Below are positions 16,221 through 24,378 of a stretch of 64,000 bases of DNA, piece after piece. Positions within the stretch are counted from its first letter, which is position 1, and each line of letters starts with the position of its first letter. Origin of the DNA: Nonomuraea sp. PA05. GTDB lineage: Bacteria; Actinomycetota; Actinomycetes; Streptosporangiales; Streptosporangiaceae. The translations under genes and the position numbers were made by a program. Where the stretch lies: assembly GCF_008086045.1 (NCBI RefSeq), contig NZ_VSEY01000044.1:1-64000 (forward strand), written 5' to 3'. The notes beneath the pieces are model-generated. The model ran no database searches. It saw nothing but the letters and a program-made list of their open reading frames with translations, and was not told the origin of the DNA.

Positions 16221-17063
16221 TCAGCCTGGGTCTGACACCACCACCTTGGCCAGCCGCTCACCGGTGCCGGGCAGCGGGTTGTACAGCTCCAGGTGCCAGT
16301 CCGGCCGGTCGGCCACCGTCAGGGTCGTCATCTCGAAGTGCAGGTCACCGGCGGCGGGGTGGCGCACCGCCTTCACCGCCTGGACGGGCGCGCCCACCTC
16401 GTGGCGGGCCCAGAGCTCGGTGAACTCGGGGCTGACCGCGCTGAGGTCGTCCACCAGCCGGCCGAACTCCGGGTCGCCGGGGGCGTGGCCCGCGTCGGCG
16501 CGGAAGGCGGCGACCACGGCCGGGGCGGCCGCGTCCCACTGCACGTGCATGTCGCGGTAGCGGGCGTTGGTGAAGAACGAGACCAGGCAGTTGTGATCGA
16601 CGTCGTCGTAGCCGAACACCGCCCGCGTCGCCGCGTTGATCGCCAGCAGGTTCCACCGGCTGTCGCGCAGGATCGCCGGTCGCGGCGTCCACGCGTCGAG
16701 CAGGCGGCGCAGCTCCGGCGTGACCTCCGCGCCGCCCCGCGCCCCGCCGGCGAGCGGCGGGTTGAGGCCGGCCAGCAGGTACAGATGCGCGCGCTCCGGC
16801 TCGCTCAGGCGCAGCGCCCGGCCGATCGCGTCGAGCACCTCGGCCGAGACGTTGATGTCGCGCCCCTGCTCCAGCCACGTGTACCAGGACACGCCGACCC
16901 CGGCCAGCACGGCGACCTCCTCGCGGCGCAACCCCGGCGTCCTGCGCCGGCCGGCCGCCACCATGCCGACGTCGCCGGGGGCGAGCCGCGCCCGGCAGGC
17001 ACGCAGGAAGTCGCGGAGCTGCTCGCGGCGGTGCCGCCTGGCCTCAGGAGTCTCGCTGGTCAT
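16221..17063 (-). CDS. XRE-family regulator with MmyB-like ligand-binding domain
   Basis: A 280-residue regulator. The N-terminal Cro/XRE helix-turn-helix (about 10-85) contains the family hallmark LRREEVAVLAGVGVSWYTWLEQGRD. The C-terminal part (about 105-270) is the MmyB-like domain, including RWNLLAINAATRAVF and DLHFEMTTL, thought to bind fatty acid or CoA-like ligands. The ATG at 17063 has no ribosome site. A TATAAC -10 on the minus strand (17090-17085) would give a leader of about 15 bases. It heads a pair with the downstream SDR and is divergent from the P450 gene; all three may be one regulated unit. Confidence 0.9.
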   Translation of the reverse strand: MTSETPEARRHRREQLRDFLRACRARLAPGDVGMVAAGRRRTPGLRREEVAVLAGVGVSWYTWLEQGRDINVSAEVLDAIGRALRLSEPERAHLYLLAGLNPPLAGGARGGAEVTPELRRLLDAWTPRPAILRDSRWNLLAINAATRAVFGYDDVDHNCLVSFFTNARYRDMHVQWDAAAPAVVAAFRADAGHAPGDPEFGRLVDDLSAVSPEFTELWARHEVGAPVQAVKAVRHPAAGDLHFEMTTLTVADRPDWHLELYNPLPGTGERLAKVVVSDPG

Positions 17064-17092
17064 ACGTCACGGTAACGTCGCCGGGTTATAGT
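17064..17092. promoter_or_regulatory. Divergent promoter region with palindrome between XRE regulator and P450
   Basis: The 15-base imperfect palindrome ACGTCAC-G-GTAACGT (17064-17078) abuts the regulator start codon. Overlapping -10 elements face both ways: TATAGT for the P450 (17087-17092) and TATAAC for the regulator (17090-17085). The palindrome lies downstream of the regulator -10, which suits autorepression. Confidence 0.45.
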
Positions 17093-17129
17093 CAGGGCAA
17101 TTGCCAGCTTCCGGGCGAAGGTGATGGGC

Positions 17130-18356
17130 ATGTCCCTGGGCGACCTGTACGAACCGCTCCACCAGCACCACGCCGATCCCTACCCCTTCTACGAGCGGGC
17201 CCGCCGCGAGGAGCCGCTGTTCTACTCCCCGGCCATCGGAGCCTGGGTCGTGACCAGAATGGCCGACGTGCGCCGCATCCTGCGCGACAGTCGCACGTTC
17301 TCCTCGGCCAACACCCTGCGCCCGTTCACGCCGTTCCCTCCGGCCGTCGTCGCCGAGCTGAGCAAGGGCTACCCCAACCTCGCCTCGTACATCACGATGG
17401 ACGGCGACGAGCACCGGCGGCTGCGCGGCCCCGCCTCCGCGGCGCTCACCCCCGAACGCGTGGACGCGATCGAGCCGTACATCACCGAACGCGCCACCCG
17501 GCTCATCGACGGCTTCGCCAAGGACGGCGGCGTCGAGTTCATGGCCGGCTACGCCAACCGGCTGCCCGTGGACGTGATCGCCCGGCTGATCGGCTTCGCG
17601 GAGGAGGACAGCGCCGCGTTCGGCGACGACAGCCGGACCGCCGCGTCCATGGGGATGGGGCACCGGTTCAGCTCCGAGGAGGAGCAGATCGAGTGCGCCC
17701 GCACGTGGGTGCGCTTCCAGCAGCTCATCGAACGGTACGTGACCGCGCGCCGCGCCGATCCCCGCGACGACCTCATCAGCGACTACATCGCCGCGTTCGC
17801 CCCCGGCGCCGAGCCGCTCACCTTCGAGGGCATGGCCGAGCTCATCGGGCTCGTGCTGGGCGTCGCCGTGCCCGGTCACATCACCACCTCGGCGCTGCTC
17901 GGCAACGGCCTGCTGCGGCTGCTGTCCCAGCCCGAGCAGTGGCGGCTGTTGTGCGAGCGGCCCGGCCTCGTGGCGAACGCGGCCGAGGAGATCGCCCGCT
18001 ACGACACCCCGACGCACATCTTCCTGCGCGTCTCGACCGCCGACGCCACCGTCGGCGGGCAGGACTTCCCCGCCGGGACCGAGTTCGCGCTCTGCCTCGC
18101 CTCCGCCAACCGGGACGACGACGCCTTCGAACGCGGCGAGATCTTCGACATCACCCGGGTGCCGCGCGCGAACGTGGTCTTCGGTCAGGGGCCCCACTAC
18201 TGCCCGGGGGCGGGGCTGGCGCGGCGCGAGGTCGAGATCTCGCTGCGGCTGCTCACCGAACGGCTGCCGGGGCTGCGGCTCGTGGCGGAGCAGCGGATCG
18301 AGTACCGCGGCACGCTCGACCACCGGGGGCCGCTCGCGCTGTGGCTGGAGTGGTGA
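17130..18356 (+). CDS. Cytochrome P450 with non-canonical I-helix
   Basis: A bacterial class I P450 of about 408 residues. The start is best placed at the ATG 17130, because GAAGGT then lies 7 bases upstream; GTG 17121 and ATG 17124 are also in frame. The ExxR motif is in AEEIARYDTP and the haem-binding loop is FGQGPHYCPGAGLARRE, with Cys as the iron ligand. The oxygen-activation motif of the I-helix, normally A-G-x-D/E-T-T, reads P-G-H-I-T-T here: the acid is Ile and the small Ala is Pro. Such changes are known in P450s that do peroxide-driven or non-hydroxylating chemistry. There is no ferredoxin gene nearby. It is divergent from the XRE-SDR pair. Confidence 0.92.
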   Translation: MSLGDLYEPLHQHHADPYPFYERARREEPLFYSPAIGAWVVTRMADVRRILRDSRTFSSANTLRPFTPFPPAVVAELSKGYPNLASYITMDGDEHRRLRGPASAALTPERVDAIEPYITERATRLIDGFAKDGGVEFMAGYANRLPVDVIARLIGFAEEDSAAFGDDSRTAASMGMGHRFSSEEEQIECARTWVRFQQLIERYVTARRADPRDDLISDYIAAFAPGAEPLTFEGMAELIGLVLGVAVPGHITTSALLGNGLLRLLSQPEQWRLLCERPGLVANAAEEIARYDTPTHIFLRVSTADATVGGQDFPAGTEFALCLASANRDDDAFERGEIFDITRVPRANVVFGQGPHYCPGAGLARREVEISLRLLTERLPGLRLVAEQRIEYRGTLDHRGPLALWLEW

Positions 18357-18383
18357 GAGCGCGGGCCGAGTAATCCAGGCACC

Positions 18384-18434
18384 TTGCGTCCGAACTGATC
18401 ATTCTTCTAAGTTAGGGGCCGTAACTTAGGAGGG
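18384..18434 (+). promoter_or_regulatory. Operator, promoter and ribosome site of the second TetR gene
   Basis: A perfect 8-7-8 inverted repeat, CTAAGTTA-ggggccg-TAACTTAG (18407-18429), is followed at once by the ribosome site GGAGGGG (18429-18434). TTGCGT (18384-18389) lies 17 bases before CTAAGT, so the left arm of the operator forms the -10. Autorepression by the encoded TetR protein is likely. Confidence 0.65.
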
Positions 18435-18443
18435 GATCGCCCC

Positions 18444-19094
18444 GTGAAGACCGGCGGACGCACGGCCAGCTTCACGCTGAGCGACGTGATCGAGGCCGGC
18501 ATCCGCATCGGCCTGGTCCGGCTCAGCATGCAGGGCGTCGCCGACGCGCTCGGCGTCACGACGGCGGCGCTCTACCGCCACGTGGCCGGCCGTTCCGCGC
18601 TGGAGACGCTGATCGGCGAGGCGATCCTCGACAAGCTCAAGCTCGTGGACGACCCCGCCGAGCCGGCCGCCGCCCACCTGGCGAGCTTCGCCATGCAACT
18701 GCGGCGCTTCACGCTCGGCCATCCGGGGACGGCCCAGTACCTGCAGCGGCTGTTCCCGCGCGGGCCGTCGGGCCTGCGGCTGCTGGAGCATCAGATCGTC
18801 GCCCTCGGCCGGCGCGGCTACGACCCGGCCGCCGCCGTCGCGCTCTCCTCCTCGATGGCCACCATGGCCATCGGCGCCACCGTGGCCGAGCAGGAGCGGG
18901 CGAGCCTGCTCGGCACCCCGGCCGTCGAGGAGGCGCTGGCCGTGATGGCGGGCTCCGAGCTGCTGCGGCAGGCCAGTGCCGGCATCCCCGACCACACCCC
19001 GGAGGACTACTTCGTGTTCCTGATCACAGCGGCCGCCGAGGGGCTGGTCGCCCGGCTCCCGCCCGGCCACCCGGTCCCGAGGACGGCGTCCTGA
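18444..19094 (+). CDS. TetR-family transcriptional regulator
   Basis: A 216-residue regulator with the TetR DNA-binding region at about 10-55 (VIEAGIRIGLVRLSM then VADALGVTTAALYRHVAGRSAL) and a TetR_C-type ligand domain. The start is the GTG at 18444, about 10 bases from a strong GGAGGGG. The operator 18407-18429 immediately upstream strongly suggests autoregulation. The P450 gene just upstream ends 87 bases earlier on the same strand, and the kinase gene follows after 31 bases, so tetR-kinase co-transcription is plausible. Confidence 0.9.
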   Translation: MKTGGRTASFTLSDVIEAGIRIGLVRLSMQGVADALGVTTAALYRHVAGRSALETLIGEAILDKLKLVDDPAEPAAAHLASFAMQLRRFTLGHPGTAQYLQRLFPRGPSGLRLLEHQIVALGRRGYDPAAAVALSSSMATMAIGATVAEQERASLLGTPAVEEALAVMAGSELLRQASAGIPDHTPEDYFVFLITAAAEGLVARLPPGHPVPRTAS

Positions 19095-19125
19095 ACGCCG
19101 CCCGGCACGACGTCGAGGAGCTCCG

Positions 19126-20667
19126 GTGCCCGAGCCGATGAGCCTGCTGCCCGACGACCCCGCCGAGGTCGGGCCGTACCGGCTGGAGGGCCGGCTCGGC
19201 GCGGGCGGGCAGGGCACGGTCTACACGGCGCGCGGTCCCGGCGGCCCGCTCGTCGCGGTCAAGCTGCTGCACTCGCACCTGATCACCGACGACGAGGCCA
19301 GGAACCGGTTCCTGCGCGAGGTGCAGACGGCCGAGCGGGTGGCGCCGTTCTGCACGGTGCAACTGCTGGACTCCGGGTTCCTGGGAGCCAGGCCGTACAT
19401 CGTCAGCGAGTACGTGGACGGGCCCTCGCTGCAGGACTCGGTCAGGGAGAGCGGGCCGCGCGGCGCGGCGGCGCTGCAGCGGCTGGCGATCAACACGGCG
19501 ACGGCGCTGGCCGCGATTCACGCGGCCGGGGTGGTGCACAGGGACTTCAAGCCGGGCAACGTGCTGCTGGGCCCCGACGGGCCCGTGGTGATCGACTTCG
19601 GCATCGCCAAGGCCCTGGACGTGAGCCAGTCGGTGGTCAGCAGCCAGCCGATCGGGAGTCCCGCGTACATGGCGCCCGAGCAGATCGCGGACGAGGACGT
19701 GGGGCCGGCCGCCGACCTGTTCGCGTGGGCCGCGACCATGTACTACGCGGCCACCGGGCAGCGGGCCTTTCCCGGCGAGTCCATTCCCGCGACCCTCAAC
19801 TCGGTGTTGCGCAGCGAGCCGGACCTGAGCGGGGTGGAGGGGCGGCTGCGGCTGCTGCTGGCGGAGTGCCTGGACAAGGAGCAGGCGGGGCGGCCCACCG
19901 CCGCCCAGGTGGTCGAACGCCTGCGTGCCCTGTCCTGGCAGGACGTCCCGGCCGATGGCCGTGACCAGCCCGCCCACGCTGGTGGGGTTCCGACCGGGTA
20001 TGCCGCCGGCGGGCACCTTCCCACCGCCCCGCACACCCGCCCCGGCCGGCGCGTGCCCGCCATCGTGGCGGCGGGCGCGGCGCTGGTCCTCGCCGCCGGC
20101 GTCGGCATCAGCGTGTACGCCCTCACCCCCGCCACCGCCCAGCGACAGGCCGCGCTGCGACCGCCGCCGAGCACGTCGCCCCCGGCCTCGGCCCCCGTGT
20201 CCACCCCGTCACCCGCCCCCACCGCGTACGAGCTGCTCGTCACGAAGAAGCCGGGCAAGACCGCCGGCCCGGCTCCGGCGTCCCCGACAAAGACGCCCCG
20301 CAGGTCCGCGACCCCGGCCCGCGACTCCGACGCGATGCCGGGCAGCAGCGCCACCACCGCCACCAAGAAGCCGAGGAAGACGCCCGAGCCGACCCGCAAG
20401 CCGTCCGCCACCAGCCAGCCGCCCTCGCCCAAGCCGTCGCTCCAGCCCTCCACGGGCACGGTCACGTGGAACGACGTCGGCGAGTACTGCAAGGCGCACG
20501 GGCAGACGCTCATGTACGGCGCCGGCTGGTCCGGCATGAAGTGTTCGGACGGCGCGGAGGTCTCGGTGACGGCGGTGTGCGCGTGGAAGTACCCGGCCTA
20601 CGGCCAGGCCGTGGGGGTGCCTCCGGAGAACCCGTTCATGCCGTCGGCCACCTGCAATCTCTCCTGA
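19126..20667 (+). CDS. Transmembrane Ser/Thr protein kinase with Cys-containing ectodomain
   Basis: A 513-residue kinase (the ATG at 19138 is an alternative start). The kinase domain covers about 15-270: LGAGGQGTVY, VAVKLL, a catalytic loop HRDFKPGN in which the usual Leu after HRD is Phe, IDFGIAK, and APEQIA. One membrane helix lies at about 306-326. Outside is a long Pro/Ser/Thr/Lys-rich stalk (about 330-445) ending in a small domain of about 60 residues with four cysteines (EYCKAHG, MKCSD, AVCAW, ATCNLS), probably two disulfides. No PASTA repeats. The ectodomain may sense a surface ligand. It follows tetR by 31 bases. Confidence 0.9.
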   Translation: MPEPMSLLPDDPAEVGPYRLEGRLGAGGQGTVYTARGPGGPLVAVKLLHSHLITDDEARNRFLREVQTAERVAPFCTVQLLDSGFLGARPYIVSEYVDGPSLQDSVRESGPRGAAALQRLAINTATALAAIHAAGVVHRDFKPGNVLLGPDGPVVIDFGIAKALDVSQSVVSSQPIGSPAYMAPEQIADEDVGPAADLFAWAATMYYAATGQRAFPGESIPATLNSVLRSEPDLSGVEGRLRLLLAECLDKEQAGRPTAAQVVERLRALSWQDVPADGRDQPAHAGGVPTGYAAGGHLPTAPHTRPGRRVPAIVAAGAALVLAAGVGISVYALTPATAQRQAALRPPPSTSPPASAPVSTPSPAPTAYELLVTKKPGKTAGPAPASPTKTPRRSATPARDSDAMPGSSATTATKKPRKTPEPTRKPSATSQPPSPKPSLQPSTGTVTWNDVGEYCKAHGQTLMYGAGWSGMKCSDGAEVSVTAVCAWKYPAYGQAVGVPPENPFMPSATCNLS

Positions 20668-20731
20668 CCCGGCCAGCCCGTTTAGTCCCGTTCTGGTGCG
20701 GTAGGGGCCGCTTGTTGGCGGAATGTGAACG

Positions 20732-20757
20732 GGGCGATCACATCAGAGCGATCGCCC
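20732..20757 (+). terminator. 8-bp stem hairpin after the kinase gene
   Basis: GGGCGATC (20732-20739) and GATCGCCC (20750-20757) flank a 10-base loop, 65 bases after the kinase stop and 17 before the next start. No T-tract follows. It could be a terminator or an operator for the small membrane protein gene. Confidence 0.35.
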
Positions 20758-20773
20758 GGCGCCACAGCAGGAG

Positions 20774-21127
20774 GTGACGATCATCCTCGCGGCATTGGCC
20801 ATCCCGGTGGCTGCTCTGATCGGTCTGATGCTCATGACTCTTCTGGAGGACGCGCTCCTGGCGCCTCCCGCCGACTCCCGAAAACCCGACGCCGCCGACC
20901 CGGCGCCCGCCTCCGAACCGGCGCTTGAAGCGGCCCTCGCACCAGCGGCGACGGCGACGGCGGAAGCCACGGCTGTGATTCTCCCGCTGCCCGCGCGCCC
21001 CTACGCCTCCGGCCGAGGGCGCCCGGCCACACGGCGGCCACGAAGTTGCGCCCGTGTCACCGCGCGCGTGGACGACCCGAGGTGCGCCGCGTCAAGAACC
21101 CGGCATCCCCTGCCGCGCTCGGCCTGA
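20774..21127 (+). CDS. Putative small membrane protein with Pro/Ala-rich tail
   Basis: A possible 117-residue protein. The first 25 residues form a convincing membrane helix (IILAALAIPVAALIGLMLM), followed by acidic then Ala/Pro-rich sequence and a basic tail. The GTG start at 20774 overlaps an AGGAGG, which is too close for normal use; an ATG lies at codon 19. The last 36 bases overlap the convergent chorismate mutase gene. The N-terminal helix and the lack of any other gene here favour a real product, but the C-terminus could be spurious. Confidence 0.4.
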   Translation: MTIILAALAIPVAALIGLMLMTLLEDALLAPPADSRKPDAADPAPASEPALEAALAPAATATAEATAVILPLPARPYASGRGRPATRRPRSCARVTARVDDPRCAASRTRHPLPRSA

Positions 21128-21745
21128 GCGCGCGCAGAGCGGGACGAGCGCCGCGTCGAGGGCGTCGCGGTGCAGCCGGTCCAGCCCGGTACGCGCTTCC
21201 ACGTCGAGCCTGGCGGCGGCCGACGCGGCCCAGCAGCGGCCGACGGAGGCGCGTACCGGTGCGGTCTCCTTCAACAGGCGCAGCAGGCGCGGCGTGAGCC
21301 GGTCGAGCCGCGGCCGGATCTCGGTCTCCAGGTCGGCGTGGCGGCGGGGCCGCAGCTCGGGATGGGCCCGCCAGCGCGCGTGCAGCCCGCGCTGCACCCG
21401 CTTGCCCGCCTCGATCTGGGCGCGGAAGAACCGCACCCCGTCCTCCGGCGGCAGCCCGGCCCGCGCCGACTCGGCGGCGACCGTGTCGAGCAGCCGCCGC
21501 TCGCGGGCGGGATCGTCGATCGGGCGGTCGCCGGCGAGCTTGGCCGCCGCCACCTCGTCGGCCAGCAGCAACCGCCGCACGACCAGGTCGACCAGTTCCT
21601 CCATGCCGGTGGGCGCGCCGACCGCCGACCAGCCGACACCGCCTCTGGAACCGTCGGCCGACGCTTGAGCGCTCCCGTGCAGCAGCACCGCCGACACCAC
21701 GGCCACCGCCAGTGACGCGGACCTCACCGAACCGGTCATGACCAC
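21092..21745 (-). CDS. Secreted chorismate mutase (AroQ gamma class)
   Basis: A 217-residue exported chorismate mutase converting chorismate to prephenate outside the cytoplasm. A signal peptide covers about 1-31 (ending QASA). The mature part has the gamma-class pattern LVDLVVRRLLLADEVAAAK, then DRPIDDPARERRLLDTV and FFRAQIEAGKRVQRGLHARW; the Arg, Lys and Glu/Gln in these segments match active-site positions of this class (compare the secreted mycobacterial enzyme). Ribosome site GGGGCGGG. It is divergent from the MBL hydrolase gene. A second, cytosolic chorismate mutase lies at 42212. Secreted forms have no established pathway role. Confidence 0.85.
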   Translation of the reverse strand: MVMTGSVRSASLAVAVVSAVLLHGSAQASADGSRGGVGWSAVGAPTGMEELVDLVVRRLLLADEVAAAKLAGDRPIDDPARERRLLDTVAAESARAGLPPEDGVRFFRAQIEAGKRVQRGLHARWRAHPELRPRRHADLETEIRPRLDRLTPRLLRLLKETAPVRASVGRCWAASAAARLDVEARTGLDRLHRDALDAALVPLCARSGRARQGMPGS

Positions 21746-21805
21746 CCGCCCCTGAATTGACTACAGTGAGTAATATAGATGTCACATAACGCTATAGGGG
21801 CGGGA

Positions 21806-22555
21806 ATGCAGCTTCACTTCGTCGGCACCGGCTCGATCTTCCACGACCGCCTGAGCGCCTCCGCGCTGCTGGACGGCAAGCTCCTCATCGACACGCCGAA
21901 CGGCTCGATCAAGGCGATGCGCCGCTCGGGGATCGACCCGGCCGTCGTGGACATCTGCCTCATCACCCACTTCCACGCCGACCACTTCTTCGACATCATC
22001 TTCCTGCTCATGGAGCAGGGCCTGCTGCGCGAGCGGGAGCGCGAGCTGGTGCTCATCGGCCCGACCGGGTTCGCCGAGCGGGTGGCGCACCTGTTCGAGA
22101 TCAGCTACCCGGGCACCTGGGAGCAGGTGCGGCCCCGCGTGCGCGCGCGCTTCGTCGAGTTCGGCCACGAGGGCGGCGAGTGGTCCGGCGACGGCTACCG
22201 CGTCCAGGCCCTGCGCGTGGAGCACACCACGCCGATCGCCCTCGGCTACTCGATCACCGACGCCGCCGGCACCGTCTTCGGCTACACCGGCGACACCGTG
22301 CTGTGCCCGTCGGTCGAGCGGCTCGCCGACACCAGCGCGGCCCTCGCCCTCGACACGTCCTTCCGCACCTCCAAGGTGGGCCACATGGGGCTGGACGACG
22401 TGGAGCGCATCGCCGACGACCACCCCGGCCTCACCCTCTTCCCGACGCATCTCGGCGAGGAGGTCACCGGCTCCGACCGGCCGAACATCGTCTTCCCCGA
22501 GGACGGGCAGAGCTTCGAGCTCGGCCCCGGCGGCCTCGTGCCGGACAACGGCTGA
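21806..22555 (+). CDS. MBL-fold metallo-hydrolase (RNase Z-like)
   Basis: A metallo-beta-lactamase-fold hydrolase of about 249 residues. I placed the start at the ATG 21806 (MQLHFVGTG), preceded by GGGGCGGGA; an ATG at 21779 is also in frame. The zinc motif THFHADHFFD (HxHxDH) is present, with further ligands in VEHTTP, YTGDTVLCPS and FPTHLGEE. The N-terminal FVGTGSIF and overall size resemble the RNase Z/arylsulfatase-like branch, but the exosite arm of RNase Z is not evident. Probably hydrolyses a small ester or phosphodiester. A TTGACT at 21757-21762 lies in the shared divergent gap. Confidence 0.82.
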   Translation: MQLHFVGTGSIFHDRLSASALLDGKLLIDTPNGSIKAMRRSGIDPAVVDICLITHFHADHFFDIIFLLMEQGLLRERERELVLIGPTGFAERVAHLFEISYPGTWEQVRPRVRARFVEFGHEGGEWSGDGYRVQALRVEHTTPIALGYSITDAAGTVFGYTGDTVLCPSVERLADTSAALALDTSFRTSKVGHMGLDDVERIADDHPGLTLFPTHLGEEVTGSDRPNIVFPEDGQSFELGPGGLVPDNG

Positions 22556-22593
22556 CAACGCCCCGCGGCTCCGGACGACACGCGACTCATCGG

Positions 22594-22612
22594 GGATGTG
22601 TAATATCCCGAT
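22594..22612 (+). promoter_or_regulatory. Rrf2 operator copy 1 with leaderless promoter
   Basis: GGATGTGTAATATCCCGAT contains the inverted repeat GGGAT-7-ATCCC (22593-22609). The -10 TAATAT (22601-22606) lies in its centre, 7 bases before the GTG 22614, so the rrf2 mRNA is probably leaderless and autorepressed. A near-identical copy lies at 23130-23148. Confidence 0.6.
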
Positions 22613-22613
22613 T

Positions 22614-23084
22614 GTGCAGATGGGTGAAGGAGTCGAGTGGGGGTTGCACTGCTGTGTGACCCTGGGCTGGCTGCAGGACGAGGGCCCCGTGTCGATCCGC
22701 AAGCTCGCCGCCTGGTTCGACCTCCCGCAGGAGTACCTGAAGAAGCGGCTCCAGGCCTTGACCAAGGCCGGGATCCTCACCTCCGTCCCCGGCGCGAGAG
22801 GCGGCTTCTCGCTGGCCAGGCCGCCCGAGCAGATCACCGTGATGGACGTGGTGACCGCGCTGGAGGGGCCCGCCGAGGCGTTCCGCTGCGTCGAGATCCG
22901 GCAGCGCGGCGTCGGCGCGGAAGGCGGGCAGTTCCGCCGTCCCTGCGGGATCTCCATGGCGATGCGGCGGGCCGAGCTGGCCTGGCGGCGGGAGCTGGCC
23001 GGGCAGACGATCGCCGGCCTCATGGCAGACGCCTCCCCCTCGGGCGAGCGCACCCGGCGCACCTACGCCCGCATGCGCGGCTGA
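22614..23084 (+). CDS. Rrf2-family transcriptional regulator
   Basis: A regulator of about 156 residues starting at the GTG 22614 (or ATG 22620). The winged helix at about 5-80 contains VSIRKLAAWFDLPQEYLKKRLQALTKAGIL and the wing VPGARGGFSLARP, the Rrf2 hallmark. The C-terminal half has only two widely separated cysteines (in AFRCVEI and RRPCGIS), not the three-Cys Fe-S cluster set of IscR or NsrR. It therefore more likely senses a small molecule or thiol state. It is followed after 41 bases by an MFS transporter whose start carries the same operator. Confidence 0.88.
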   Translation: MQMGEGVEWGLHCCVTLGWLQDEGPVSIRKLAAWFDLPQEYLKKRLQALTKAGILTSVPGARGGFSLARPPEQITVMDVVTALEGPAEAFRCVEIRQRGVGAEGGQFRRPCGISMAMRRAELAWRRELAGQTIAGLMADASPSGERTRRTYARMRG

Positions 23085-23125
23085 TCGATCGCTCCCCCTC
23101 ACGGCGGGCTCACCCCGGAAGTGGA

Positions 23126-24313
23126 ATGAGGATGTCTGGTATCCCGATAAGAACCCTGGTGCTGGGGCTCGGCACGTTCGCCGTCGGCACCGACGCGTAC
23201 GTGGTGGCCGGGTTCCTGCCCGCGATGGCCCGGTCGTTGCAGGTGACGGAGAGCGCCGCCGGGCAGTCGGCCACCGTCTTCGCCGTCGCGTACGCGGTGT
23301 TGTCGCCCGTGCTGGCCACGTTCACGGCCCGGGTGCCGCGCCGGGCCCTGCTGACCGGCGCGCTTACCGTGCTCGCGCTGGCCAACCTCGGCTCCGCGCT
23401 GGCGCCCGACTACCCGGTGCTGATCGTCACCCGGGTGCTGGCCGCCGCCGGCGCCGCCGCCTTCACCCCCAACGCCGGCGCCGTGGCCGCCGCCATGGCC
23501 GCGCCCCACCAGCGGGCCCGCGCGCTGGCCGTGGTGATCGGCGGGCTGACCGTGGCCACCGCGCTCGGCGTGCCGCTCGGCAACCTCGCCGACAGGACGC
23601 TGAACTGGCGGATCGCGCTCGGGCTGGTCGCCGCCCTCTGCGCGCTCTGCGCCGCCGGCGTGCTCGCCGTCCTGCCCGCCCTGCCTGGCAGCCCGAGCGT
23701 CCCGCTGCGCACCAGGCTGCACGCCCTGCGCCATCCGGGCGTGCTCGCGGTGCTGCCGCTGACCCTGCTCGGCATGATGGCCAGCTACGGCCTGTACGCC
23801 TACGCCGTCCCGCTCCTGCACGCGCTGGGCGCCACGCCGGAGTCCGAGATGTGGCTGCTGTTCCTGTACGGCGCGGGCGCCGTCGCCGGCAACCTGGTCG
23901 CGGGCAGCGCGGCCGACCGGTACGGGCCCGTCCGCGTGCTGTCCGTCGGGTACGCGGCGCTCACCCTCACCCTGGCCGCCTTCACCTGGGCCACCGGCGC
24001 CGGGTCGCACCTGCTGCCGGTGGCCGCGCTGCTCATGGCGGCCTGGGGAGCGAGCACCTGGTTCCAGACCCCGGCACAGCAGTTGCGGCTGATCTCCGCC
24101 GCGCCTCAGGAGACCGCCGTCGTGGTCGGGCTGAACGGCTCCGTGCTCTACCTCGGCATCGCCCTGGGGACGGCGCTCGGCGGGCTGCTCCTTCCCGTGG
24201 GCGCGCCGGTCGCGCTCGGCGTGAGCGCGGCGCTGGCCGCCTGCTCCCTGCTCTACCTGGCCGCCACCCGCCGGGCCGGCGAACGGGCCGTCGTTCACCC
24301 GCGGCAGGAATAG
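23126..24313 (+). CDS. MFS drug/metabolite exporter (12-TM, DHA1-like)
   Basis: A transporter of about 395 residues with twelve hydrophobic helices. The start is the ATG 23126 (or 23132), with GGAAG just upstream; the frame runs on upstream only as overlap with rrf2. TM1 has GLGTFAVGTDAYVVAGFLP, typical of the AraJ/DHA1 exporters. The loop 2-3 motif is FTARVPRRALL, and TM5 has the antiporter-like ALGVPLGNLADR. Drug or sugar efflux is the likely role; the substrate is unknown. It probably forms an operon with the Rrf2 regulator and is directly repressed by it through the operator at codons 2-8. Confidence 0.88.
   Translation: MRMSGIPIRTLVLGLGTFAVGTDAYVVAGFLPAMARSLQVTESAAGQSATVFAVAYAVLSPVLATFTARVPRRALLTGALTVLALANLGSALAPDYPVLIVTRVLAAAGAAAFTPNAGAVAAAMAAPHQRARALAVVIGGLTVATALGVPLGNLADRTLNWRIALGLVAALCALCAAGVLAVLPALPGSPSVPLRTRLHALRHPGVLAVLPLTLLGMMASYGLYAYAVPLLHALGATPESEMWLLFLYGAGAVAGNLVAGSAADRYGPVRVLSVGYAALTLTLAAFTWATGAGSHLLPVAALLMAAWGASTWFQTPAQQLRLISAAPQETAVVVGLNGSVLYLGIALGTALGGLLLPVGAPVALGVSAALAACSLLYLAATRRAGERAVVHPRQE
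23130..23148 (+). promoter_or_regulatory. Rrf2 operator copy 2, inside the start of the MFS gene
   Basis: GGATGTCTGGTATCCCGAT matches copy 1 at 16 of 19 positions, including both repeat arms. It covers codons 2-8 of the transporter, where it could act as a roadblock. Confidence 0.55.
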
Positions 24314-24378
24314 GCGTGATCTCCGGACGGCTGTCGTAGATGGCTCATGAGGAGCGACGACGTCGAGGGAGTTGCGGA

